Source: Fredinandcohnia onubensis
GTDB lineage: Bacteria; Bacillota; Bacilli; Bacillales; Bacillaceae_L
Length of the DNA stretch: 64,000 nucleotides
NCBI RefSeq assembly: GCF_002734215.1
Contig: NZ_NSEB01000006.1
Location: 310,001 to 374,000 of the forward strand
Direction of reading: 5' to 3'
The notes under the pieces were generated by a model that had not been told where the DNA came from, ran no database searches, and was given only the letters and a program-made list of their open reading frames with translations. The position numbers were made by a program, and so were the translations under genes. Below are positions 57,392-64,000 of this stretch, in pieces. Within the stretch, counting starts at the first letter, position 1. Each line of letters begins with the position of its first letter.

Positions 57392-59110
57392 TTAATCTTC
57401 CATTGTAGAAAGGTCGCCTGTCGGTAAATCAAGCTCCCATGCCTTAAGAACACGTCTCATAATTTTTCCACTACGAGTTTTTGGAAGCTTATTTTTAAAC
57501 TCAATTTCACGAGGAGCAGCATGTGCCGCTAATCCTTTTTTTACAAAATTCCTTATTTCTTCTTTTAACTCATCTGTCGCTTGATAGCCATCAACGAGTG
57601 CCACGAAGGCTTTAATGATTTCCCCTCTGACAGGATCAGGCTTTCCGATAACACCGGCTTCTGCAATTGCAGGATGTTCAACAAGCTTACTTTCAACCTC
57701 AAATGGTCCTACGCGCTCACCAGAGGTCATGATTACGTCATCGACACGACCTTGGAACCAGAAGTACCCATCTTCATCCATATATGCTGAATCCCCTGAT
57801 ACATACCACTCACCAGGCATAAAATAGGACTCATATTTTGCGGGATTATTCCAAATTTGATACATCATTGATGGCCATCCCTTTTTAACAGCGAGGTTGC
57901 CCATACGATTTGGGGGTAATTCATTACCTTGGTCATCGACAATGGCAGCCTTAATTCCAGGGAATGGTTTACCCATAGAACCTGGTTTGATTTCCATGCA
58001 AGGGTAATTACTAATAAGCTGTGCACCCGTTTCTGTCATCCACCAGTTATCATGGATTCGTAAGTTGAATACCTTTACTCCCCAACGAACAACTTCAGGG
58101 TTAAGTGGCTCCCCAACACTTAATACATGGCGCAATGTACTTAAATCAAATTGTTTTACAAGTTCATCACCAGCGCCCATTAGCATTCTGAATGCTGTTG
58201 GAGCACTATACCAAACGGTAACTCCAAAATCTTCAATGGTTTGATACCAATTTTCCGGTCTAAAACGTCCTCCTACAATGACGTTTGAAGCTCCGTTAAG
58301 CCAAGGACCAAAAATGCCGTAAGAAGTACCTGTTACCCAACCTGGATCAGCTGTGCACCAGTAGATGTCATCTTCTTGTAAGTCGAGAATCCATTTTGCA
58401 GTTTGGTATTGTTGGATCATGGCATTATGGACATGCAAGACTCCTTTTGGTTTACCTGTTGAACCAGAAGTATAGTGTAAGAGCATGCCATCCGTTCTTT
58501 CAACCCATTCAATTTGCAGCTCTTTACTTGCTGTTTTTAACCGGCCAAGAAAATCGATAAATGGGCCATCCTCAGTAACATTTTCACCAACGAGGACAAC
58601 ATGCTTTAATGCAGGAAGATCATTAAATGGGATACGATCCACTAATTCTGGAGTTGTGACAATTACCTTTGCTTCACTATCTTCTAAGCGATCGCGTACT
58701 GCTCCTTCCATAAACGCTTCAAACAGTGGACCCACAATTGCCCCTAATTTAATAGCCCCTAGTACTGTAAAATACAATTCGGGAGAACGTGGCATAAATA
58801 CAAATACCCGGTCACCTTTTTCCACATCTGCTGCTTGTTTTAACACGTTAGCCGCACGGTTCGTATATTCTTTCATTTCTTTAAATGTATATTTCTCATC
58901 ACGTGATGGATCACGATAATATAGGGCAATTTTATTTTTCCTTACACCTTCTGCATGACGGTCGATTGCTTCATAAGCAATATTAACCCTGCCTGTTTCT
59001 GACCAAGAAAAACTTTTTTCTACCTCCGCCCAATCAAAATTCGCATATGCTTCATCATAATCTGTTAAATTATAATTGCCTTTAGTTGCTGGCAGCGCTT
59101 CCACTTTCAC
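57392..59110 (-). CDS. acsA: Acetyl-CoA synthetase
   Basis: A 572-residue AMP-forming acetyl-CoA synthetase that lets the cell use acetate. Motifs are LHYTSGSTGKPKGVLHVH near 210, WWMTETGAQ near 360, and GDSAYMDEDGYFWFQGR. The catalytic Lys in TRSGKIMRR is K549, the residue that AcuA acetylates in B. subtilis. The start is GTG at 59110 with AAAGGGGAAATG. It is divergent from acuABC, the system that controls its acetylation, and a cre lies between. Confidence 0.97.
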   Translation of the reverse strand: MKVEALPATKGNYNLTDYDEAYANFDWAEVEKSFSWSETGRVNIAYEAIDRHAEGVRKNKIALYYRDPSRDEKYTFKEMKEYTNRAANVLKQAADVEKGDRVFVFMPRSPELYFTVLGAIKLGAIVGPLFEAFMEGAVRDRLEDSEAKVIVTTPELVDRIPFNDLPALKHVVLVGENVTEDGPFIDFLGRLKTASKELQIEWVERTDGMLLHYTSGSTGKPKGVLHVHNAMIQQYQTAKWILDLQEDDIYWCTADPGWVTGTSYGIFGPWLNGASNVIVGGRFRPENWYQTIEDFGVTVWYSAPTAFRMLMGAGDELVKQFDLSTLRHVLSVGEPLNPEVVRWGVKVFNLRIHDNWWMTETGAQLISNYPCMEIKPGSMGKPFPGIKAAIVDDQGNELPPNRMGNLAVKKGWPSMMYQIWNNPAKYESYFMPGEWYVSGDSAYMDEDGYFWFQGRVDDVIMTSGERVGPFEVESKLVEHPAIAEAGVIGKPDPVRGEIIKAFVALVDGYQATDELKEEIRNFVKKGLAAHAAPREIEFKNKLPKTRSGKIMRRVLKAWELDLPTGDLSTMED

Positions 59111-59238
59111 TATACATTTCCCCTTTATGTAAGTTATTTACTATTCTATTATAAAATAAAACTCGTCTTTTCTCAATTTTTTAAATTTTGTTTATATATT
59201 ATTTTTCTGTAAAATTGTATAATTAGTGTAATAGAGGC

Positions 59239-59252
59239 TGAAAACGCTTCAC
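59239..59252. promoter_or_regulatory. CcpA site (cre) between acsA and acuA
   Basis: TGAAAACGCTTCAC fits the cre pattern TGWNANCGNTNWCA with one mismatch and closely resembles the B. subtilis acu cre. It overlaps the -35 region of the acuA promoter, so CcpA should repress acuA and perhaps acsA when glucose is present. Confidence 0.75.
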
Positions 59253-59274
59253 TTTTACTAGATTCCTGTATAAT
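59246..59274 (+). promoter_or_regulatory. Promoter of acuABC
   Basis: A perfect -10 TATAAT at 59269-59274 lies about 30 bp before acuA; the -35 is poor (GCTTCA at 59246-59251) and is covered by the cre. Confidence 0.55.
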
Positions 59275-59304
59275 GATATTGACGTTACGAATGGTGGTGA
59301 CATT

Positions 59305-59937
59305 GTGGAGCATAAGAAAACTTATAACGCAAAGGAACTTAAGACCCCTCATGGTACGCTCATTATTGAAGGTCCCATAACTGGAGAGGCCCTAGCAAGC
59401 TATGAATTTCACGAGGACTTAGTAGCTTTTCGTCCCCCAAATCAGCAGCATAAAGCATTGATTGGAATTGCTGACCTACCTGAAGGAAGAATTATTATCG
59501 CAAGAGAGCATAACACCATTGTAGGGTATGTTACATACCTTTACCCAGACCCACTTGAACGCTGGTCTGAGGGAAAAATAGAAAATTTAATAGAATTAGG
59601 AGCAATCGAAGTTATTCCTAAATTTCGTGGCAGTCGAGTTGGAAAGAATCTTTTAATTGTTTCAATGATGGATGATGCTATGGAAGACTACCTCATCATT
59701 ACTACTGAATATTATTGGCATTGGGATTTAAAAGGAACAGGCCTGAATGTTTGGGAGTATCGTAAGGTAATGGAAAAAATGATGAGTGCAGGCGGGCTTG
59801 AATGGTTTGCAACAGATGACCCTGAAATTAGTTCACACCCCGCCAACTGTTTAATGGCTCGAATTGGCAAACGAGTAAATCAGGATACGATAGAAAGATT
59901 TGACCGACTACGCTTTATGAATCGATTCATGTATTAA
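59305..59937 (+). CDS. acuA: Protein acetyltransferase AcuA
   Basis: A 210-residue GNAT acetyltransferase that acetylates and shuts off AcsA. The GNAT core shows IVGYVTYLYPDP, the acetyl-CoA-binding IEVIPKFRGSRVGKNLL near 108-124, and DYLIITTEYYWHWDL. GTG 59305 is the start, with GGTGGTGAC upstream. It is the first gene of acuABC. Confidence 0.94.
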   Translation: MEHKKTYNAKELKTPHGTLIIEGPITGEALASYEFHEDLVAFRPPNQQHKALIGIADLPEGRIIIAREHNTIVGYVTYLYPDPLERWSEGKIENLIELGAIEVIPKFRGSRVGKNLLIVSMMDDAMEDYLIITTEYYWHWDLKGTGLNVWEYRKVMEKMMSAGGLEWFATDDPEISSHPANCLMARIGKRVNQDTIERFDRLRFMNRFMY

Positions 59938-59957
59938 GTGAGTAAGGGGGGATTCGC

Positions 59958-60605
59958 ATGATTGTTGAAGAAATTATGAAGAAAAATGTCATTACTTTAT
60001 CAGCTGATGACTCCATCTCAACAGCGATTAAAATAATGGATGAGAAAAAAATTCGTCATATACCCGTGGTAGATAGAAATCAACACGTGATTGGGCTAAT
60101 TAGTGACCGTGATATTCGTGATGCAAAGCCTTCGATCCTAGACTATACAAACAATGAAAAAACACTAGATTCACCAATTAAGGACATTATGGTAAAAGAA
60201 GTAATAACCGGACATCCGCTTGACTTTGTCGAGGAGATTTCTGCTGTTTTTTTCCAATATCGGATTGGCTGTCTCCCAATTGAATCGAATGGAAAATTAG
60301 TTGGAATCATTACTGAGACAGATTTACTTCATACCTTTGCACAACTAACCGGTGCAAACCAACCAGGTTCACAACTCGAAATTAAGGTACATAATCGTGC
60401 AGGAACTCTCGCAGACGTTGTCAATGTTATTAAAAATCATCATGTAAATATTCATAGTGTTCTTGTTTACCCTGACAAGGAGGACACACAATATAAAATA
60501 ATTGTATTACGAGTTCAAACAATGAATCCAAATAAGATCATTACTAATCTAATTGATAATGGCTACACTGTACTGTGGCCAACCATTCCAGGGCCACAAT
60601 TATGA
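59958..60605 (+). CDS. acuB: AcuB: CBS pair plus ACT domain
   Basis: A 215-residue protein with two CBS domains (about 1-60 with MDEKKIRHIPVVD, and 75-130 with QYRIGCLPIE) and an ACT-like domain (about 140-210, LEIKVHNRAGTLADVVNVI). CBS domains usually bind adenosyl ligands. It is the middle gene of the acu operon and is expected to modulate acetate/acetoin metabolism; its precise role is not established. ATG 59958 follows AAGGGGGGATTCGC. The 3' end overlaps acuC by 4 bp. Confidence 0.92.
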   Translation: MIVEEIMKKNVITLSADDSISTAIKIMDEKKIRHIPVVDRNQHVIGLISDRDIRDAKPSILDYTNNEKTLDSPIKDIMVKEVITGHPLDFVEEISAVFFQYRIGCLPIESNGKLVGIITETDLLHTFAQLTGANQPGSQLEIKVHNRAGTLADVVNVIKNHHVNIHSVLVYPDKEDTQYKIIVLRVQTMNPNKIITNLIDNGYTVLWPTIPGPQL

Positions 60606-61759
60606 CGAAAGAATCTGTCTTTGTCTATTCGGACGAATTATTAAAATATCGATTTAGTAATGATCATCCCTTTAATCAAACGAGGGTAAAGCTTACTTAT
60701 GACCTACTCAAAAGTTTGAACTTGTTAGATGAATCGGAAATTATTCCACCTAGAATAGCGACAGATGAAGAATTGGAACTTGTCCATGACCCTAAATTTA
60801 TAGAGGCTGTTAAGTTAGCAGGGGAAGGTAAACTCCCTAAGGAAACAGGATATAGCTATGGAATCGGTACGGAAGATACCCCTATTTTTCCCGGCATGCA
60901 TGAGGCTAGTGCATTATTAGTTGGCGCTACCCTATCGGCAGTTGACCATGTAATGTCAGGGAAATCGAAGCACGCCCTTAATTTAGGAGGCGGACTCCAC
61001 CATGGATTCCGTGGGAAGGCCTCTGGATTTTGTGTCTACAATGATAGTTCAGTTGCGATTCGTTATTTGCAAAAGAAATATAATGTAAAGGTACTTTATG
61101 TAGATACAGATGCACATCACGGGGATGGTGTGCAGTGGACATTTTATGATGACCCAACTGTTTGTACACTTTCAATTCATGAAACAGGACGATATCTATT
61201 TCCTGGGACAGGAAATGTAACTGAGCGGGGCTCTGGCAAGGGCTATGGCTATACCTTTAATATTCCGCTAGATGCATTCACTGAGGACGATTCATGGTTA
61301 CATGCCTACACGACCGCTTTTACAGAAGTAACTGAGTTTTTCAAACCAGATGTCATTTTTACGCAAAACGGTGTCGATTCGCATTATTATGATCCATTAA
61401 CCCATTTGTCCGCAACAATGAAAATCTATCGTGAAATACCAAAACTTGCTCATCAGCTTGCCCATCAGTATTGTGATGGTCGCTGGATTGCAGTAGGTGG
61501 AGGCGGATATGACATATGGAGAGTCGTTCCTAGAGCATGGTCTTTGATTTGGCTCGAAATGATTGAAAAATCAAATATAAGTGGCGCACTTCCTGTCGAA
61601 TGGATCAATCAATGGCAACCAAAAGCAAAACTTACTCTTCCATCTTATTGGGATGATGAGCCTACTATATATCCACCCATTCCTAGAAGAGCAGAAATTG
61701 AGGAAAAAAATGCACTTACCGTTACAAAAACGCTTTACCCAATACGGAATAACAAATAA
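60602..61759 (+). CDS. acuC: Deacetylase AcuC
   Basis: A 385-residue class I histone-deacetylase-like enzyme that removes the acetyl group from AcsA and reactivates it. Zinc and catalytic motifs seen are GGGLHHGFRGKASGFCVYND (His pair near 132-133), VDTDAHHGDGVQW with zinc-binding Asp/His near 168, NGVDSHYYDPL and GGGGYDIWRV. ATG 60602 overlaps the acuB stop codon (ATGA). A longer frame upstream lies inside acuB and is rejected. It converges with ccpA. Confidence 0.96.
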   Translation: MTKESVFVYSDELLKYRFSNDHPFNQTRVKLTYDLLKSLNLLDESEIIPPRIATDEELELVHDPKFIEAVKLAGEGKLPKETGYSYGIGTEDTPIFPGMHEASALLVGATLSAVDHVMSGKSKHALNLGGGLHHGFRGKASGFCVYNDSSVAIRYLQKKYNVKVLYVDTDAHHGDGVQWTFYDDPTVCTLSIHETGRYLFPGTGNVTERGSGKGYGYTFNIPLDAFTEDDSWLHAYTTAFTEVTEFFKPDVIFTQNGVDSHYYDPLTHLSATMKIYREIPKLAHQLAHQYCDGRWIAVGGGGYDIWRVVPRAWSLIWLEMIEKSNISGALPVEWINQWQPKAKLTLPSYWDDEPTIYPPIPRRAEIEEKNALTVTKTLYPIRNNK

Positions 61760-61787
61760 AAAAACACGGCCTCAAGCCGTGTTTTTT
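61757..61787. terminator. Bidirectional terminator between acuC and ccpA
   Basis: AAAAACACGGC pairs with GCCGTGTTTTT around CTCAA; it is symmetric. Confidence 0.9.
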
Positions 61788-61789
61788 AA

Positions 61790-62791
61790 CTATTCTTTTG
61801 TTGAATTTCTAAATTCAATACGGTGTGGCAATGTCACGATTTGTTCTTCAACATTTTCCTTGTTCATAAACTTAGTTAAAAGTCTCATCGCCACTGCTCC
61901 GATATCATACATCGGTTGAACAACTGATGTAAGCTGCGGACGCACCATGAGTGCTAATCGTGTATTATCAAAGCTTATAATTTCGAAATCATTAGGAATC
62001 GAATACCCTAAATCCTGTGCACTATGGATTACACCTAATGCCATTTCATCTGTACCTACAAATACAGCAGTTGGCTTATCTGCAAATTCATGGATTCTCT
62101 CAAAACCTTCAATACCAGAATCGTATGTGTAATCACCTTCGATTACAAGTTCTTCGTTGTAAGAAAGTCCTGCATCCTCGATAGCTCGTTTATAACCATT
62201 TAATTTTTTTTCACCATTAATTGGTTCATTTAATGGACCAGTAACGAACGCGATTTTCTTATGACCTTTATTAGCAAATTCCGTTACTGCGTCATATGCA
62301 GCCTGTTCGACATCGATTGTTACAGCTGGGACCGTATTTGTGCTCTCCACTGAAGCAGCTAATACTATCGGAACAGGAGACTTTTCAAATTCCTCGACAT
62401 GCTCTTCCGTAATATTTCCGCTCATAAAGACAATACCGTCCACTTGCTTTCCAAGCATTGTATTTAATAGGTGGAATTCTTTATCCTTATTTTGGTCAGA
62501 GTTACTTAGGATAATATTATACTTATACATCGTCGCAATATCTTCAATTCCACGTGCAAGCTCTGAATAAAAGATATTTGAGATATCTGGAATGATTACT
62601 CCAACTGTTGTCGTTTTTTTACTAGCTAGTCCACGAGCCACAGCATTTGGGCGATAGCCTAATCGATCAATTGCTTCTTGTACTTTCTTTCGAGTTGTTG
62701 GTTTTACATTTGGGTTACCATTTACAACACGTGATACGGTTGCCATGGAGACATTGGCTTCCCTCGCTACATCATAGATTGTCACATTCAT
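61790..62791 (-). CDS. ccpA: Catabolite control protein A
   Basis: A 333-residue LacI-family regulator, the master of carbon catabolite control. The DNA-binding domain [20 protein letters not shown] with the hinge follows at 1-60, and a periplasmic-binding-protein-like core with HPr-Ser-P contact surface covers the rest. With phosphorylated HPr it binds cre sites such as those in the acs-acu and citZ regions of this window. ATG 62791 has AAGGAGTGC; three upstream codons are excluded. Confidence 0.97.
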   Translation of the reverse strand: MNVTIYDVAREANVSMATVSRVVNGNPNVKPTTRKKVQEAIDRLGYRPNAVARGLASKKTTTVGVIIPDISNIFYSELARGIEDIATMYKYNIILSNSDQNKDKEFHLLNTMLGKQVDGIVFMSGNITEEHVEEFEKSPVPIVLAASVESTNTVPAVTIDVEQAAYDAVTEFANKGHKKIAFVTGPLNEPINGEKKLNGYKRAIEDAGLSYNEELVIEGDYTYDSGIEGFERIHEFADKPTAVFVGTDEMALGVIHSAQDLGYSIPNDFEIISFDNTRLALMVRPQLTSVVQPMYDIGAVAMRLLTKFMNKENVEEQIVTLPHRIEFRNSTKE

Positions 62792-63135
62792 TGACAGCAC
62801 TCCTTATTTCAAGTTACCACTTATATGTTAGTATTAACTTTTTTATTCAAACAAATGTCATGTTTGCTTATTTTATCTAATAATCATACGATACTTGCAC
62901 CGCAAGGGCAATTACTTTGTGCAATTCTTAACAAATTCGTTAAAATTATCGAAAAAAGCTCGAAAAAACCTCCTACTTTTACAGTAGGAGGTCTTCATGA
63001 AAAATCAAATGCGCCTTGGCGTATTTGCGCCCAGATTTTTTTCAAGCGTGCTTGAAAAATTTCATCTAAAAAATCTGAGGCATGCGCCAGAGGCTATAAT
63101 TTTATTCAGTGGGGTTTAAACCCTACTGAATAAAA
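62792..63135. other. Intergenic region between ccpA and aroA
   Basis: This 344-bp gap holds the ccpA upstream region, the aroA terminator (62964-62995) and repeat copy B (63004-63140), which reaches the aroA stop codon. No coding frame was found. I did not assign a ccpA promoter with confidence. Confidence 0.7.
62964..62995 (-). terminator. Terminator of aroA
   Basis: On the minus strand CCTCCTAC/GTAGGAGG with a 7-nt loop is followed by TTTTTTCG. It lies about 140 bp after the aroA stop codon, beyond repeat copy B. Confidence 0.85.
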
Positions 63136-63140
63136 TTATA
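63004..63140. repeat. Dispersed structured repeat, copy B
   Basis: The head 63004-63041 is identical to the head of copy A. Inner arms GCGCCCAGATTTTTT and AAAAAATCTGAGGCATGCGC pair imperfectly, with a small CAAGCGTGCTTG hairpin inside. The end is a 46-bp near-perfect palindrome at 63095-63140 (TATAATTTTATTCAGT and its mirror) that includes the aroA stop codon. The element is in the 3' untranslated part of aroA. Confidence 0.82.
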
Positions 63141-64000
63141 CACGAACGGCTTGAGTTGCCTTAAGTTCTGTGATCCATTTTTCAAATTGATCAAAATCCA
63201 TTTGCTGTGCTGAGTCTGATAGAGCAATTGCTGGATCTGGATGTACCTCCGCCATGACACCATCTGCTCCAATTGCAAGAGCTGCTTTTGCACATGGCAA
63301 TAATAAATCACGACGTCCAGTTGAATGTGTTACATCAACAAATACTGGTAAGTGTGTTTCTTGTTTTAAGATTGGAACTGCAGAAATATCTAGTGTATTA
63401 CGAGTAGCTTTTTCGTAAGTACGGATACCTCTTTCACAAAGAATGATTTGGTCATTTCCTTGAGATATGATATATTCTGCTGCATTTACGAATTCATCAA
63501 GTGTAGCAGCCAATCCGCGTTTTAATAATACAGGCTTTTTAACAGAACCCGCTGCTTTTAATAATTCGAAGTTCTGCATGTTACGAGCACCGATTTGGAT
63601 AACATCGATGTAATCACAAGCAACTTCAATATCTGCTGGGTTTACAATTTCACTGATAACAGCCATGTTTGTTTCATCAGCAACGCGTTTTAAGATTTTT
63701 AATCCTTCTAGTCCTAATCCTTGGAAGTCATAAGGAGAGGTTCTAGGCTTGAATGCGCCGCCACGAAGTAGGCGTAAACCATATTTCTTTGCTTCTGCAG
63801 CTACTGCAGCTGTTTGCTCATAACTTTCAACAGCACATGGTCCAACGATGAATTGTTGTGAGCCATCACCAATTTTAACACCTTTTACATCGACAATTGT
63901 ATCTTCTGGTTTTTTCTTACGTGAAACAAGGAGAGCTTTGCGATGATCGTCTTCTTGAATCTCAAGACCTGCCTTGAAAATTTCTTTGAAGATATGTTGT
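63136..64000 (-). CDS. aroA: DAHP synthase / chorismate mutase, C-terminal part (cut by window edge)
   Basis: The frame enters from the right edge and ends at 63136; about 287 residues are visible. The first ~40 ([17 protein letters not shown] onward) are the end of an AroQ-type chorismate mutase domain. The rest is a type I-beta DAHP synthase with [31 protein letters not shown] and [11 protein letters not shown]. It makes 3-deoxy-arabino-heptulosonate 7-phosphate from PEP and erythrose 4-phosphate, the entry to aromatic amino acids. In B. subtilis this is aroA, next to ccpA. The start is outside the window. Confidence 0.95.
   Translation of the reverse strand, partial: QHIFKEIFKAGLEIQEDDHRKALLVSRKKKPEDTIVDVKGVKIGDGSQQFIVGPCAVESYEQTAAVAAEAKKYGLRLLRGGAFKPRTSPYDFQGLGLEGLKILKRVADETNMAVISEIVNPADIEVACDYIDVIQIGARNMQNFELLKAAGSVKKPVLLKRGLAATLDEFVNAAEYIISQGNDQIILCERGIRTYEKATRNTLDISAVPILKQETHLPVFVDVTHSTGRRDLLLPCAKAALAIGADGVMAEVHPDPAIALSDSAQQMDFDQFEKWITELKATQAVRV

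Noticed and set aside
61581-61919. 112-codon plus-strand frame over the acuC end and ccpA end
   Set aside because: It is a shadow frame crossing a terminator and two well-supported genes.

Overview
The window is core chromosome of a low-GC, endospore-forming Bacillaceae (Bacillus-like) bacterium. Gene content and order closely follow the phoP-mdh-icd-citZ ... rpsD-tyrS ... acsA-acuABC-ccpA-aroA segment of Bacillus subtilis as I remember it. Spore genes support this: an alpha/beta SASP, YtrH/YtrI, YtfJ/GerW, YtvI and RefZ. I see no plasmid, prophage, transposase, CRISPR array, rRNA or tRNA.

Layout: 1-4.4 kb carries the end of phoP, a MaoC-like protein and the citZ-icd-mdh TCA operon (minus strand), with stem-loops between the cistrons. 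5-6.5 kb has convergent ytvI and fxsA. 6.6-17.3 kb is a minus-strand central-metabolism block: dnaE, malic enzyme, a FadR/GntR regulator, accD-accA, pfkA, pyk. 17.4-22.5 kb holds sporulation genes ytrH-ytrI, the nanoRNase nrnA, ytpI, ytoI, small unknown genes and ytkL. 22.7-33.6 kb has an M24 peptidase, an unknown coiled-coil protein, ald, a UspA protein, argG-argH, moaB, an EcsC-like protein, ackA and ytxK. 33.7-40.3 kb has tpx, ytfJ, ytfI, yteJ, sppA, NAD kinase and an amidohydrolase. 40.4-51.7 kb has an acyl-CoA synthetase, a SASP, nifZ-thiI, ezrA, hisJ, refZ, a GAF-type methionine sulfoxide reductase, methionine gamma-lyase and a diguanylate cyclase. 52-64 kb has rpsD with a long leader, tyrS, a class A PBP, acsA divergent from acuABC, ccpA and the C-terminal part of aroA.

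The metabolic genes form a coherent network. Glycolysis (pfkA, pyk), malate/pyruvate interconversion, fatty-acid initiation (accDA), overflow acetate (ackA), acetate re-use (acsA, controlled by AcuA acetylation and AcuC deacetylation) and the TCA entry (citZ-icd-mdh) lie around the master carbon regulator CcpA. Candidate CcpA (cre) sites are visible between acsA and acuA and in the citZ leader.

The least ordinary parts are non-coding. (i) A nine-unit, 52-bp tandem array between ytfJ and tpx falls into two subfamilies, and every unit boundary can form a hairpin. (ii) Two copies of a dispersed, highly structured repeat share an identical 38-bp head; one lies upstream of rpsD and one in the 3' untranslated region of aroA. 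(iii) Several palindromes precede refZ, ackA and pfkA. I do not see a clear new multi-gene system. Gene symbols are transferred from B. subtilis by recognition of the proteins and their order, not by a database search.
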